NCBI GenBank assembly: GCA_002455255.1
Contig: DKKL01000007.1
Span: 115,141 to 164,721, forward strand
Length of the DNA: 49,581 nt
Source of the DNA: Candidatus Tepidiaquacellales bacterium UBA6667
GTDB taxonomy: Bacteria; Bacteroidota; Ignavibacteria; Tepidaquicellales; Tepidaquicellaceae
Direction of reading: 5' to 3'
The translations under genes were made by a program, and so were the position numbers. Below, one piece after another: positions 1 to 8,261 of the stretch (position 1 is the stretch's first letter; each line of letters begins with the position of its first letter). The notes beneath the pieces were generated by a model. The model made no database searches. It was not told the DNA's origin and was given only the letters and a program-made list of their open reading frames with translations.

Positions 1-18
1 ATATCGTGTTCTATTCAT
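1..18 (-). CDS. 5' end of a further T9SS array protein (truncated by window edge)
   Basis: On the minus strand, positions 18-16 form an ATG that overlaps the TGA of the next gene (17-15) in the same ATGA arrangement used within the array. The six visible codons read MNRTRY, the same six residues that begin the array member at 3271-4905, and the 18 bases match that gene's 5' end. The tandem array therefore continues beyond the left edge. Only the start is visible, so the product is inferred from this identity. Confidence 0.75.
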
Positions 19-1649
19 TTTATTAAAATCATTTTTTTCATATCAAGTTTTTCACCGTCCTTATATAAACTATAAAAATAAATCCCGCTCGGGTATTTAT
101 CAGCATTCCAGCTTATAATATAGTTTCCAGAATGTAATTGTTTGCTTAAGGTAATTTCTATTAACTTTCCTGATATATCAAATATCTTTAATTCATATTC
201 ACCGGATATATTAATTTTAATCTCTATATTTGTTTCCGGATTAAATGGGTTGGGATAATTCTGAAATAGTTGATAATTTCTTATATTATCGATCTGACTA
301 AAAATTTGTGTTAACTGATTATATTTTAAGCAAAAAATTTCAGTACTATAGTCTACAACATTTCCGTCTCCCGAAATATATACATTGAAATATTTATCAA
401 CTATAATTTTATTCCCTAAAGCTCTTCCTCTCATTTTGAAAGAAGGGGAAATATAATTAATCACCCATACTGTATGACCGAGTGGGCTTGTCTTTATCGT
501 ATGTACTCGAGTATCAATATCAGTGCTCTGATGACCTGTAATATAAATATTGTTTAGAATATCAATATCCAAGGATTTAAAATATTCGGCAGTAAAATTT
601 ATATTAAATAATTTATCCCATAATAATTCACCATTATTTGAATATTTAAAAACTTTATAATCGTTACTTATAGTTGAGGTTGAGGAGTAATCACCTCCAA
701 TTATGATATTTTCATTTTTATCAAGTTTAGCATCTCTTGGAGTAAAATCAGTACCACTAACATGGCTATCAGGAAAATATTTATTCCATATCAAGTTTCC
801 ATTTATATCATATTTTAATATCAAAAACCGAGCACCTTGTTCAGGTATAAAATATAGACTCCCTGATACATAAATAAAATCATTACTATCAATGAGTAAA
901 AAATTTCCGTTTGTTTGTGTATGAGGAGGTGCATAATCTTTTCTCCATTCAAAAATACCACTTGAATTAATCTTTTTTAAATATAAATGCGATGTATCTC
1001 CTGAGGAAAAAATTCCATCGTAACCACAATAATAAACATTCCCTTTAGAATCAAAGTTAATATCATGTATTTGAGAGATATTCAATATTGAAGTAGGAAT
1101 AGATTCTCTATATTCCCAAATAATGTTAAAGTTTTTATCCAATTTTAATATAATAAAATCTTTCACACTTGCTATATTCACATACGAACCGCCAACAAAT
1201 ATATCTCCATTTTTATTAATTTTTAAATTTGTAGCAGTAAAACTATCAAAAACTACATTTAATTTTTTTCCCAAAATTGAATCACCATTTTGATTATATT
1301 TTATAAAGTATAAGTTACCTGAATAAAAAAACATATTTATATTCCCGGAATTATCTATAAATACATTTTTAACAAAATTTTGACCCTGTGTTTGATGTTG
1401 CCTTTTCCAAACTATACTTCCTTCGGGATTTATTTTTATTAAAATAGCGTAGTTAGATTCATCTCCTAAAACATAAGTATTACCCGAAGAATCAATTGCC
1501 ATATCTATAGCATAATGAAATTGTGTTGTATCTGATATGTAATTTGATACCCATTCAAGCCGTGGCTGTGAATATGCTTCTTTTCCAAAACTAATTATGA
1601 ATATCATAATCACTGATATTAATAATATTTTGTATCGTGCTCTTTTCAT
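15..1649 (-). CDS. T9SS-exported SBBP-type beta-propeller protein (array copy 1)
   Basis: A 544-residue secreted protein. Residues 1-27 form a signal peptide (basic MKRARYK, hydrophobic core, then AYSQ). The body carries about eight repeats of the form DxxGNxYxxG, for example DSSGNTYVLG, DSKGNVYYCG and DKYFNVYISG, typical of SBBP/beta-propeller proteins. The last 81 residues are a T9SS type A sorting domain starting NYPNPFNPETNI and ending KKMILIK. By family knowledge such proteins cross the outer membrane through the type IX system and are cut and anchored by its sortase; the ligand is unknown. The start overlaps the upstream gene's stop by 4 bases (ATGA). Its body is closely related to the copy at 3271-4905, but its sorting domain is more diverged. 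Confidence 0.85.
   Translation of the reverse strand: MKRARYKILLISVIMIFIISFGKEAYSQPRLEWVSNYISDTTQFHYAIDMAIDSSGNTYVLGDESNYAILIKINPEGSIVWKRQHQTQGQNFVKNVFIDNSGNINMFFYSGNLYFIKYNQNGDSILGKKLNVVFDSFTATNLKINKNGDIFVGGSYVNIASVKDFIILKLDKNFNIIWEYRESIPTSILNISQIHDINFDSKGNVYYCGYDGIFSSGDTSHLYLKKINSSGIFEWRKDYAPPHTQTNGNFLLIDSNDFIYVSGSLYFIPEQGARFLILKYDINGNLIWNKYFPDSHVSGTDFTPRDAKLDKNENIIIGGDYSSTSTISNDYKVFKYSNNGELLWDKLFNINFTAEYFKSLDIDILNNIYITGHQSTDIDTRVHTIKTSPLGHTVWVINYISPSFKMRGRALGNKIIVDKYFNVYISGDGNVVDYSTEIFCLKYNQLTQIFSQIDNIRNYQLFQNYPNPFNPETNIEIKINISGEYELKIFDISGKLIEITLSKQLHSGNYIISWNADKYPSGIYFYSLYKDGEKLDMKKMILIK
16..92 (-). repeat. Junction repeat, copy 1 (77 bases)
   Basis: First of four 77-base near-identical blocks (16-92, 1647-1723, 3272-3348, 4917-4993), each covering the 3' end of one array gene; copies 1-3 also include the start codon of the following gene. 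This copy differs from the block at 1647-1723 at two bases. It encodes the end of the sorting domain (…DGEKLDMKKMILIK). Compared by eye. Confidence 0.85.
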
Positions 1650-3274
1650 TTTATTAAAATCATTTTTTTCATATCAAGTTTTTCACCGTCCTTATATAAA
1701 CCATAAAAATAAATCCCGCTTGGATTTGATTTTGCATTCCAATTTATGTTATAAATTCCTGAAGATAAATTTTTAATTAAAATTACTTCAATCAATTTAC
1801 CTGAAATATCAAACACCTTGATTTCATAATCACCAGAATATCCTATATGAAATACAATATTAGTTTCAGGATTAAATGGATTAGGATAGTTTTGTTCTAA
1901 GATAAAATTCAGTTTTTCTGATTCGTTTGAAATTGACAATGGATTCTCTGAATATTTTAGCAATATTGAGTTAAACATTCCGTTAGTCCACTGCATAGAA
2001 CCTAAAACATAAACAAAATCTCCCGTTTTGATGATTTTATGACCTGTATTTCTTCTGTTAGGAGTACCGTTTAAAATGTTCCATTGTAGCTCACCAATTT
2101 CATTATATTTGATAAGATTTAAAAAAAATATATTTGAAAATAAATTATCCATTGTTACATCCTCTGTTATATAAATATTATTACTTTTATCTGTTAGAAT
2201 TCCGAAAGGAATGTTATCTGCACTTGATTCTGCTATATATCTTCTATCCCAAAGTAAATTTCCATTTGAACTATACTTCACGGTCAAAATGAATGGAACT
2301 TTACCTAAAAATGTCCCACTTCTTGCCGTGAATATTATATTATTATTTCTATCAAGTGTTGCATCTATGAACGCATCGCTATAATGTTCATCAGTATCAT
2401 ACCTTTTATACCAAACGGGTATCCCCGTTAAACTATATTTAATTATTATTACATCTGCAAATTGATTTTCCGATATTCCTCCTAATGCGTATATATTATT
2501 CCCATCTGAATCAACTAATATCTTTCTTAAACTACTTATTCTTAAATAATATTTACTTAACCACTCTAAATCACCTTCATTATTTAGTTTAACTGTATAG
2601 CACCTTGATTCGGAAGTACCTAAGGTATCTATATTCAATTCTCCGGCAAAATAGATACTTCCATCTGGCGATACAGAAACATCTTTCGGTATACCACCTC
2701 TTACAGGTGAGATATCTGATTTTACTTTATTCCAAACAGTATCCCCTTCAGAGTTGTATTTTATTACTCCATAAATGATTCTTGAACTGTTACTATAAGA
2801 ACCGGCTACCACAACTATATTTCCAATTGTGTCTAAAGCTAAACCACCCGAAGAATAAAATCCACTACCGGGTATATATGTCCTGACCCATCTTAACCTG
2901 CCTGAATTATCGATTTTTATCGTTACTACTTCATCTCCGTTATCGCCTGTACAATAGACATTACCTTCTATATCAACCCCCATTGATTTAGGCATAGTCA
3001 GTAACCTTAGTCCCGGATGAATATATTTTATATTCCATATCAGATTTCCATATTTATCGTATTTATAAACGGAAAATCCTCCTTCTGCACATAAATTATA
3101 TATAAATCCGTTACTGTCTAATTTCATATCAATAGGAAAACAAGCTCCGTTATTTGGTGCAATATTAAACCTCTCCCATAACATAATCGGCTGTGAATAT
3201 CCTTCTTGCATAAAGCTAATTATAAATATCATTACCGCTGATATTAATACTTTATTGTATTGTGCTCTATTCAT
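1646..3274 (-). CDS. T9SS-exported SBBP-type beta-propeller protein (array copy 2)
   Basis: A 542-residue secreted protein with signal peptide MNRAQYNK…QEGYSQ and about eight propeller-type repeats (DSNGFIYNL, DIEGNVYCTG, SPDGSIYFAG, DKSNNIYITE and others). The C-terminal 81 residues are a T9SS type A sorting domain ending KKMILIK. The body is clearly different from the copies on either side (the mature protein starts QPIMLWERFNIAP rather than QPRLEWVSNYISD). The signal peptide and sorting domain nearly match those of the copy at 3271-4905: 6 differences in 81 sorting-domain residues. Both ends overlap neighbours by ATGA, suggesting one transcript with coupled translation. Function beyond surface display is unknown. 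Confidence 0.85.
   Translation of the reverse strand: MNRAQYNKVLISAVMIFIISFMQEGYSQPIMLWERFNIAPNNGACFPIDMKLDSNGFIYNLCAEGGFSVYKYDKYGNLIWNIKYIHPGLRLLTMPKSMGVDIEGNVYCTGDNGDEVVTIKIDNSGRLRWVRTYIPGSGFYSSGGLALDTIGNIVVVAGSYSNSSRIIYGVIKYNSEGDTVWNKVKSDISPVRGGIPKDVSVSPDGSIYFAGELNIDTLGTSESRCYTVKLNNEGDLEWLSKYYLRISSLRKILVDSDGNNIYALGGISENQFADVIIIKYSLTGIPVWYKRYDTDEHYSDAFIDATLDRNNNIIFTARSGTFLGKVPFILTVKYSSNGNLLWDRRYIAESSADNIPFGILTDKSNNIYITEDVTMDNLFSNIFFLNLIKYNEIGELQWNILNGTPNRRNTGHKIIKTGDFVYVLGSMQWTNGMFNSILLKYSENPLSISNESEKLNFILEQNYPNPFNPETNIVFHIGYSGDYEIKVFDISGKLIEVILIKNLSSGIYNINWNAKSNPSGIYFYGLYKDGEKLDMKKMILIK
1647..1723 (-). repeat. Junction repeat, copy 2 (77 bases)
   Basis: Second copy of the junction block, used as reference: the other copies differ from it at two (16-92), one (3272-3348) and three (4917-4993) bases by eye. 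It spans the gene 2 stop, the gene 1 start and the last ~25 codons of gene 2. Confidence 0.85.
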
Positions 3275-4905
3275 TTTATTAAAATCATTTTTTTCATATC
3301 AAGTTTTTCTCCGTCCTTATATAAACCATAAAAATAAATCCCGCTTGGATGTGATTTAGCATTCCAGTTTATGTTATAAATTCCCGTTGTTAAATTTTTA
3401 TTTAAAATTACTTCTATTAATTTACCTGAAATATCAAACACCTTGATTTCATAATTACCAGAATTTCCTATATGAAATACAATATTAGTTTCAGGATTAA
3501 ACGGATTTGGATAGTTCTGTAAAAGTTCAAAATTTTTTATTTTCTCATTATTAAAATATGTATTACTCAACTGACTGTATTTCAAACAGTAAATATCTCC
3601 TGTTAAATCAACAATCTGACCTTCACATGCAATGAATATATCATAATATTTATCAACAATTATTTTCTTTCCTAATCCTCTTCCCCTGCCTTTAAAATTT
3701 GGAGATATGTATTTCAATTCCCATATATTTTGACCTGAAGAACTTGTTTTTACCGTATATACCCTTGTGTCTATAAAAGTTGACTGATGTCCTGTTGCAT
3801 ATATATTATTTTCATTATCAATTGCGATAGATGTTAAGTATTCTGCTGTATATTCACCTTCATAAATTTTAGTCCACAACACTTTGCCTTCTTTCGAATA
3901 TTTAATTAATTTATAATCATCTCCATTTGTACCTTGAGAAAAGAAAACTCCTGCAACAATTATATTCTCATCGTTATCAAACTTTACATCCCTCGTATAA
4001 AAATCTGTTCCGGTTATATGGCTATCAGGATAATATTTACTCAATATCAAATTCCCGGTTGTGTTATATTTTAGCAATAATGAGCGTGCTCCCTGTTCCG
4101 GAATAAAGTAAAGACTGCCTGCAATATAAATAAAATCATTACTATCTATTAATATCCTATGACTATATGTTTGAGTATGCGGTGGAGCATAATCCTTTCT
4201 CCATTCAAATATTCCACTCTTTTTTATTTTTGTCAGGAATGAATGTGAAGTATCTCCAATTGAAAATAAAGCATCATTACCGCAAAAATATACATTGTTT
4301 TGAGAGTCAAAGTTAAGATCGAGAATTTCTGCATTATTCAATTCTGAAAGAGGATAAGATTCTCTATACTCCCATATTAAATTAAAATTTATATCTAATT
4401 TTATAATTATATATGTTTTAATACTAGCAATATTTGTAAATGTCCCTCCAATAATTACCTCTTCGTTATCATTTACTTTCAAATTTGTTCCAGAAAATGT
4501 ATTAAATAATATATTTAATTTCTTCCCGGTTATAGAATCTCCATCAGCACGATATTTTATAAAATATAATCCATCAGAATAAAAATATATATTTATATTC
4601 CCTGATTTATCTACAAAAACATTTTTTACATTATTTTGTCCCTGTGTTAAGTGTTGCCTTTTCCATTCAATATTTCCTGAAGGATTTATTTTTATTAAGA
4701 TAGCGTAGTTAGATTCTGCTCCTAAAATATATGTGTTCCCTGAAGAATCCCTTGCCATATCTATTGCAAAATGAAATTGTGCTGTGTCTGATATATAATT
4801 TGACACCCATTCAAGCCGTGGCTGTGAATATCCTTCTTGCACAAAGCTAATTATAAAAATCATCACCGTTGATATTAATATTGTTATATATCGTGTTCTA
4901 TTCAT
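3271..4905 (-). CDS. T9SS-exported SBBP-type beta-propeller protein (array copy 3, mosaic)
   Basis: A 544-residue secreted protein with signal peptide MNRTRYITIL…QEGYSQ, a propeller body of about eight DxxGNxYxxG-type repeats and a T9SS type A sorting domain ending KKMILIK. The body is a close paralogue of the copy at 15-1649: both mature proteins start QPRLEWVSNYISDT and share the phrase ESNYAILIKINP. The 81-residue sorting domain, however, has only 6 differences from the copy at 1646-3274 and 21 from the 15-1649 copy. This mosaic pattern suggests recombination or gene conversion near the PNPF motif. The stop overlaps the next gene by ATGA. Confidence 0.85.
   Translation of the reverse strand: MNRTRYITILISTVMIFIISFVQEGYSQPRLEWVSNYISDTAQFHFAIDMARDSSGNTYILGAESNYAILIKINPSGNIEWKRQHLTQGQNNVKNVFVDKSGNINIYFYSDGLYFIKYRADGDSITGKKLNILFNTFSGTNLKVNDNEEVIIGGTFTNIASIKTYIIIKLDINFNLIWEYRESYPLSELNNAEILDLNFDSQNNVYFCGNDALFSIGDTSHSFLTKIKKSGIFEWRKDYAPPHTQTYSHRILIDSNDFIYIAGSLYFIPEQGARSLLLKYNTTGNLILSKYYPDSHITGTDFYTRDVKFDNDENIIVAGVFFSQGTNGDDYKLIKYSKEGKVLWTKIYEGEYTAEYLTSIAIDNENNIYATGHQSTFIDTRVYTVKTSSSGQNIWELKYISPNFKGRGRGLGKKIIVDKYYDIFIACEGQIVDLTGDIYCLKYSQLSNTYFNNEKIKNFELLQNYPNPFNPETNIVFHIGNSGNYEIKVFDISGKLIEVILNKNLTTGIYNINWNAKSHPSGIYFYGLYKDGEKLDMKKMILIK
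3272..3348 (-). repeat. Junction repeat, copy 3 (77 bases)
   Basis: Third junction block, differing from the 1647-1723 copy at a single base by eye. It covers the array copy 3 stop, the array copy 2 start and the end of the sorting domain. Confidence 0.85.
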
Positions 4906-4930
4906 TTTATCAAAATCATTTTATTAAAAT
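4903..4930 (-). repeat. 14-base tandem duplication at array junction
   Basis: Two 14-base units (4903-4916, cattttatcaaaat; 4917-4930, cattttattaaaat; plus-strand letters) lie side by side with one mismatch. The other junctions have one unit. The duplication moves the upstream gene's stop (4918-4916) away from the next start (4905), replacing the ATGA overlap with a 10-base gap. It looks like replication slippage. Confidence 0.85.
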
Positions 4931-6613
4931 CATTTTTTTCATATCAAATTTTTCACCGTCCTTATATAAACCGTAAAAATAAATACCGCTTGGATAAGCT
5001 GATGCATCCCAACTAACATTATAACTTCCGGAATTTAATTGTTTATTTAATATAGTTACTAATTGCTTTCCTGTGATATCAAATATTTTCAATTCATAAT
5101 TTGCTTTATTATTAATAGTAAAGCTTATAGTTGTAACTGGATTGAATGGATTAGGATAATTTTGAAATAATTTAAAATCATCAATATTAGTCGTTATAGA
5201 ATTTATATTAGTTGATTGTGAATATTTAATAGCTATCATATCAACTGTGCTTGGGGTTGTTCCGGAAAATCCTCCCACCAATATATTATTTTGAGTATCA
5301 ATTGCTATTGAATGTCCTTCATCACTGCTACTTGGACTAATTGAAGAAAATATTTTATGCCATTTAAATTCGCCGTTATTATTTATTCTTAATGTTACTA
5401 CATCAGATCCCTGACTAAATCCTGTTATTCCGGTTACATATACATTATTTGAATCATCTAAAGCCAAAGAAATTCCAACATCATCATCACTTGCTCTGGG
5501 ATCAAAATGATTTAACCAGATTGTATTCCCTGATGAGTCAACTTTCCCTGTTGCAATATCCAAAAAGTTACCGGGTACAATATCCCTGCCCGTAAAATAT
5601 ACATTTTCTTTTTTATCAATTTTAATGTCATGAATATAATCGTAAGAGCCAACTTTGTTATTCTCAAATTCGTGGCTAAATATTTTTGTCCAGATTAAAT
5701 TACCTGAACTGTCATATTTTACGATTCCCATATCTAATGAGCTCGAACTGGAATGGTTAATCCCTCCACCCAAATAAACATTTCCGTTTGGTGATACTTC
5801 CATCGCATATGGATAAGATCTCCAGTAAAAAAAAGTTGATTTTCTCCAAAGATTAGTTCCGTTTGGAGTAAATTTTTGAACAAAAAAACCTTCATTATAT
5901 GAAAGAGAATCAGGGAATGAATAACCACCTGTATATATATTATTATCTTTATCATATCCTATATATAAGCCATGACAATCTGTTCTGCCATCGTTTCCAC
6001 CATATTTGTCTATCCATAATAAATCACCATTTAAATTATAAGCAAATGTAGCGCAATATTTTACACCATTCCCACCGTTTTCTTCAAATATTAGACCTGA
6101 AATATAAATTATATCATTAAGAAAACATAATGATTTTCCACCTACATAATAATAATTCGTATTCCCACTATATCTTTTTTCCATCAATTTTAGACCTGAG
6201 TTAGAATATTTTAATAATACTAAATCTGAACTGTTTCCAAGACTGTCTCTTTGAGAAGTACCAACAATATAAATATTCCCCGATGAATCTATAGTCATAT
6301 CTCCCGGATAATTATATGCATTAAAACCATTATCATATCTCGCAATCCATTGAGTTACTCCGTTTGGATTAAATTTTATAAGACAAATTGATGGTTGTGA
6401 TTCAGGAGTAATTCTGGTTATTCCTAAAAGATATACATTGTTTTGTTTATCACATTTTATTTTATATCCATAACTTGAAGTATTATATGCGTAATTATAT
6501 GCTTGAAACCATTGTTGAGTTACTTGTGCTTTTATTGATTCTAATGAAATGAAATTTGAAGTGAATATGAAACTTGAAATTATAAGTAAATATTTAATCT
6601 TAGCGGTTTTCAA
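4916..6613 (-). CDS. T9SS-exported SBBP-type beta-propeller protein (array copy 4, first of the array)
   Basis: A 565-residue secreted protein. The start is TTG at 6613: an in-frame TAA lies two codons upstream and no ATG occurs before the signal peptide (KTAKIKYLLIISSFIF…IKAQ). The body has about eight repeats such as DSSGNIYIVG, SPNGNVYLGG, DKKENVYFTG and DDSNNVYVTG, followed by a T9SS type A sorting domain (NYPNPFNPVTTI…KKMILIK). Its body and signal peptide differ from the other array members; its sorting-domain tail shares the 77-base junction repeat. As the first gene on the minus strand, with 366 non-coding bases before it, it probably heads the array transcript. Confidence 0.83.
   Translation of the reverse strand: MKTAKIKYLLIISSFIFTSNFISLESIKAQVTQQWFQAYNYAYNTSSYGYKIKCDKQNNVYLLGITRITPESQPSICLIKFNPNGVTQWIARYDNGFNAYNYPGDMTIDSSGNIYIVGTSQRDSLGNSSDLVLLKYSNSGLKLMEKRYSGNTNYYYVGGKSLCFLNDIIYISGLIFEENGGNGVKYCATFAYNLNGDLLWIDKYGGNDGRTDCHGLYIGYDKDNNIYTGGYSFPDSLSYNEGFFVQKFTPNGTNLWRKSTFFYWRSYPYAMEVSPNGNVYLGGGINHSSSSSLDMGIVKYDSSGNLIWTKIFSHEFENNKVGSYDYIHDIKIDKKENVYFTGRDIVPGNFLDIATGKVDSSGNTIWLNHFDPRASDDDVGISLALDDSNNVYVTGITGFSQGSDVVTLRINNNGEFKWHKIFSSISPSSSDEGHSIAIDTQNNILVGGFSGTTPSTVDMIAIKYSQSTNINSITTNIDDFKLFQNYPNPFNPVTTISFTINNKANYELKIFDITGKQLVTILNKQLNSGSYNVSWDASAYPSGIYFYGLYKDGEKFDMKKMILIK
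4917..4993 (-). repeat. Junction repeat, copy 4 (77 bases)
   Basis: Fourth junction block, three base differences from the 1647-1723 copy by eye. It is preceded by an extra 14-base unit (4903-4916), so it ends in the gene's own stop but no longer includes the next gene's start. Confidence 0.8.
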
Positions 6614-6979
6614 AAATTATTTTTTAAACTTTTTATGAATTTTCATAAAGTAATCATTTACAGATTGATTAAAACTAAAAAAATTACTTTGGCAGATAGT
6701 TTCATTAATATAAATTGATAATTTGCGGTCTTATATTGTCACCTGTGTTTCAGCTTTTTTCAATTCTTCATTGATACTCGGAAATTTTATATAAGTTAGA
6801 TTACTTTATTTTAATTGTCAAGATTTAAAATTCTTCTATTAATTAAAATAATTGAACTTTGTTTATAACAGGAATTTTTTTATCCTAAATGCGTCTGAAT
6901 TAATATTTATCAGATATGGCGGGGTTTTAATATTTTTTTAACAATACAGAATTTTATTTTTACTTTATTTTTATTTCCC
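6614..6979. other. Non-coding gap upstream of the T9SS array
   Basis: 366 bases without a convincing gene, very AT-rich. It must hold the 3' end of the 6980-8257 transcript and probably the promoter for the array. A dyad is present at 6632-6649. No clear terminator hairpin or RNA gene was seen. Confidence 0.6.
6632..6649. promoter_or_regulatory. Dyad-symmetric site before array start
   Basis: TTTATGAA-tt-TTCATAAA, a perfect 8-base inverted repeat with a 2-base centre, lies 19 to 36 bases before the TTG start at 6613. The short centre fits a protein-binding operator better than an RNA hairpin. The base composition makes a chance match possible. Confidence 0.25.
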
Positions 6980-8257
6980 TTATTTCACCAAAATTGCTTT
7001 TCTTGTGAAGTGTCCTTCGTTAGTAAGCATATTTATATAATATGCTCCGCTCGGTAAGTCAGATGCGTTCCACTCAATTGTATGATTTCCTATTTTAGTG
7101 AATCCTTTATAAAGCTCTTTTATAAATTCACCCTTTATAGAATAAATCTTGATTGATACTGATGTATTCCTGAAAAGTGTAAAATTAATTTTGGTTGACG
7201 GATTGAACGGATTAGGATAATTTTGATTTAATGAATGATTCACAGGTATTCCGGTTTCAATTCCGGTTTCGATATTTGTTGTATTTCTTGTGTATTTATA
7301 TAAACTCAATCCGCCTGCAAACACTATACTATCATTAACTGTAAACATACTGTGTATAGATGAATAATTCGTATTGATAAACTGAAAACTCGCTCCGCCG
7401 TTTGTAGTTTGATACATTCCAAATCCATTTCCGCTTGCAATCCATCCGGTTTGTTGATTTATAAACGAGATTGACTCAGCATATTGAGATGTGCTGTTTG
7501 TTCCCGGAATTATTTTTCTCTCCCAAGTATTTCCACCATCGGTAGTTATAATATATGACATTGGTGTATTGTAAAAACTTTGAACCGTTCCATACCCGAA
7601 ATTTTCATCATTAAATAACAATTGCCATATATGTTCCATTGATTGATATGACCTATATCTCTTTTGAAATGAAATTCCACCGTTAGTAGTTCTTAATACA
7701 ACTGCTCCTTCTGAAGGTAACGAACTTGTGCCACCAATAAAACCTAAACTTTTATTTTTAAAATAAACACCAATCTGGTATGAAGTGAATGCTCCCATAT
7801 CCGTTACATTAAATGTCTCTCCTGCGTTTGTAGTATAAGTGAAGCTTGTTGGTCCGCTGTATCTTCCGGAACCATACATACAAGAATCACCTATAACCCA
7901 CATTTCACAATAACCTGTTGCTTTGATATTCATCACATCATCAATCCTCATCCAGTTTAATCCGCCGTTTGTGGTTTTGAACAGTTCACCGTTTATTGTC
8001 CCTGCCCATCCTGTATTTGCATTATTAAATGCCACACTTCTAAACGAAAAATTCCCTCCGGAAAACTGCGTTTCAAGTGTCGCACCTCCGTTAGTCGTTC
8101 TTTTAATAGTTGAATATGATACTATCCATCCTGTGTTTTCATTTATAAAATATAAATCTTCATACCTGCCGGTTAATGATTGAGAACCCGGACAAATAAT
8201 CCAGTCTGCAAAAGACTGATTTGACAAAAGCAAAATAATAAAAATTAATTTTTTCAT
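6980..8257 (-). CDS. T9SS-exported YCF48/BNR-type beta-propeller protein
   Basis: A 425-residue secreted protein with signal peptide MKKLIFIILLLSNQSFA. The body has at least six Asp-box-like repeats (TTNGGATLETQF, KTTNGGLNWMRI, RTTNGGISFQK, TTDGGNTWERK, QTTNGGASFQF), the signature of sialidase/YCF48-type propellers. The C-terminal ~80 residues are a T9SS type A sorting domain (NQNYPNPFNPSTKI…RKAILVK). By family, this is a surface or extracellular propeller; no catalytic residues of a true sialidase were recognised. It starts 4 bases after the stop of the 8262-10607 gene, so the two are probably co-transcribed. Confidence 0.82.
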   Translation of the reverse strand: MKKLIFIILLLSNQSFADWIICPGSQSLTGRYEDLYFINENTGWIVSYSTIKRTTNGGATLETQFSGGNFSFRSVAFNNANTGWAGTINGELFKTTNGGLNWMRIDDVMNIKATGYCEMWVIGDSCMYGSGRYSGPTSFTYTTNAGETFNVTDMGAFTSYQIGVYFKNKSLGFIGGTSSLPSEGAVVLRTTNGGISFQKRYRSYQSMEHIWQLLFNDENFGYGTVQSFYNTPMSYIITTDGGNTWERKIIPGTNSTSQYAESISFINQQTGWIASGNGFGMYQTTNGGASFQFINTNYSSIHSMFTVNDSIVFAGGLSLYKYTRNTTNIETGIETGIPVNHSLNQNYPNPFNPSTKINFTLFRNTSVSIKIYSIKGEFIKELYKGFTKIGNHTIEWNASDLPSGAYYINMLTNEGHFTRKAILVK

Positions 8258-8261
8258 ATAA

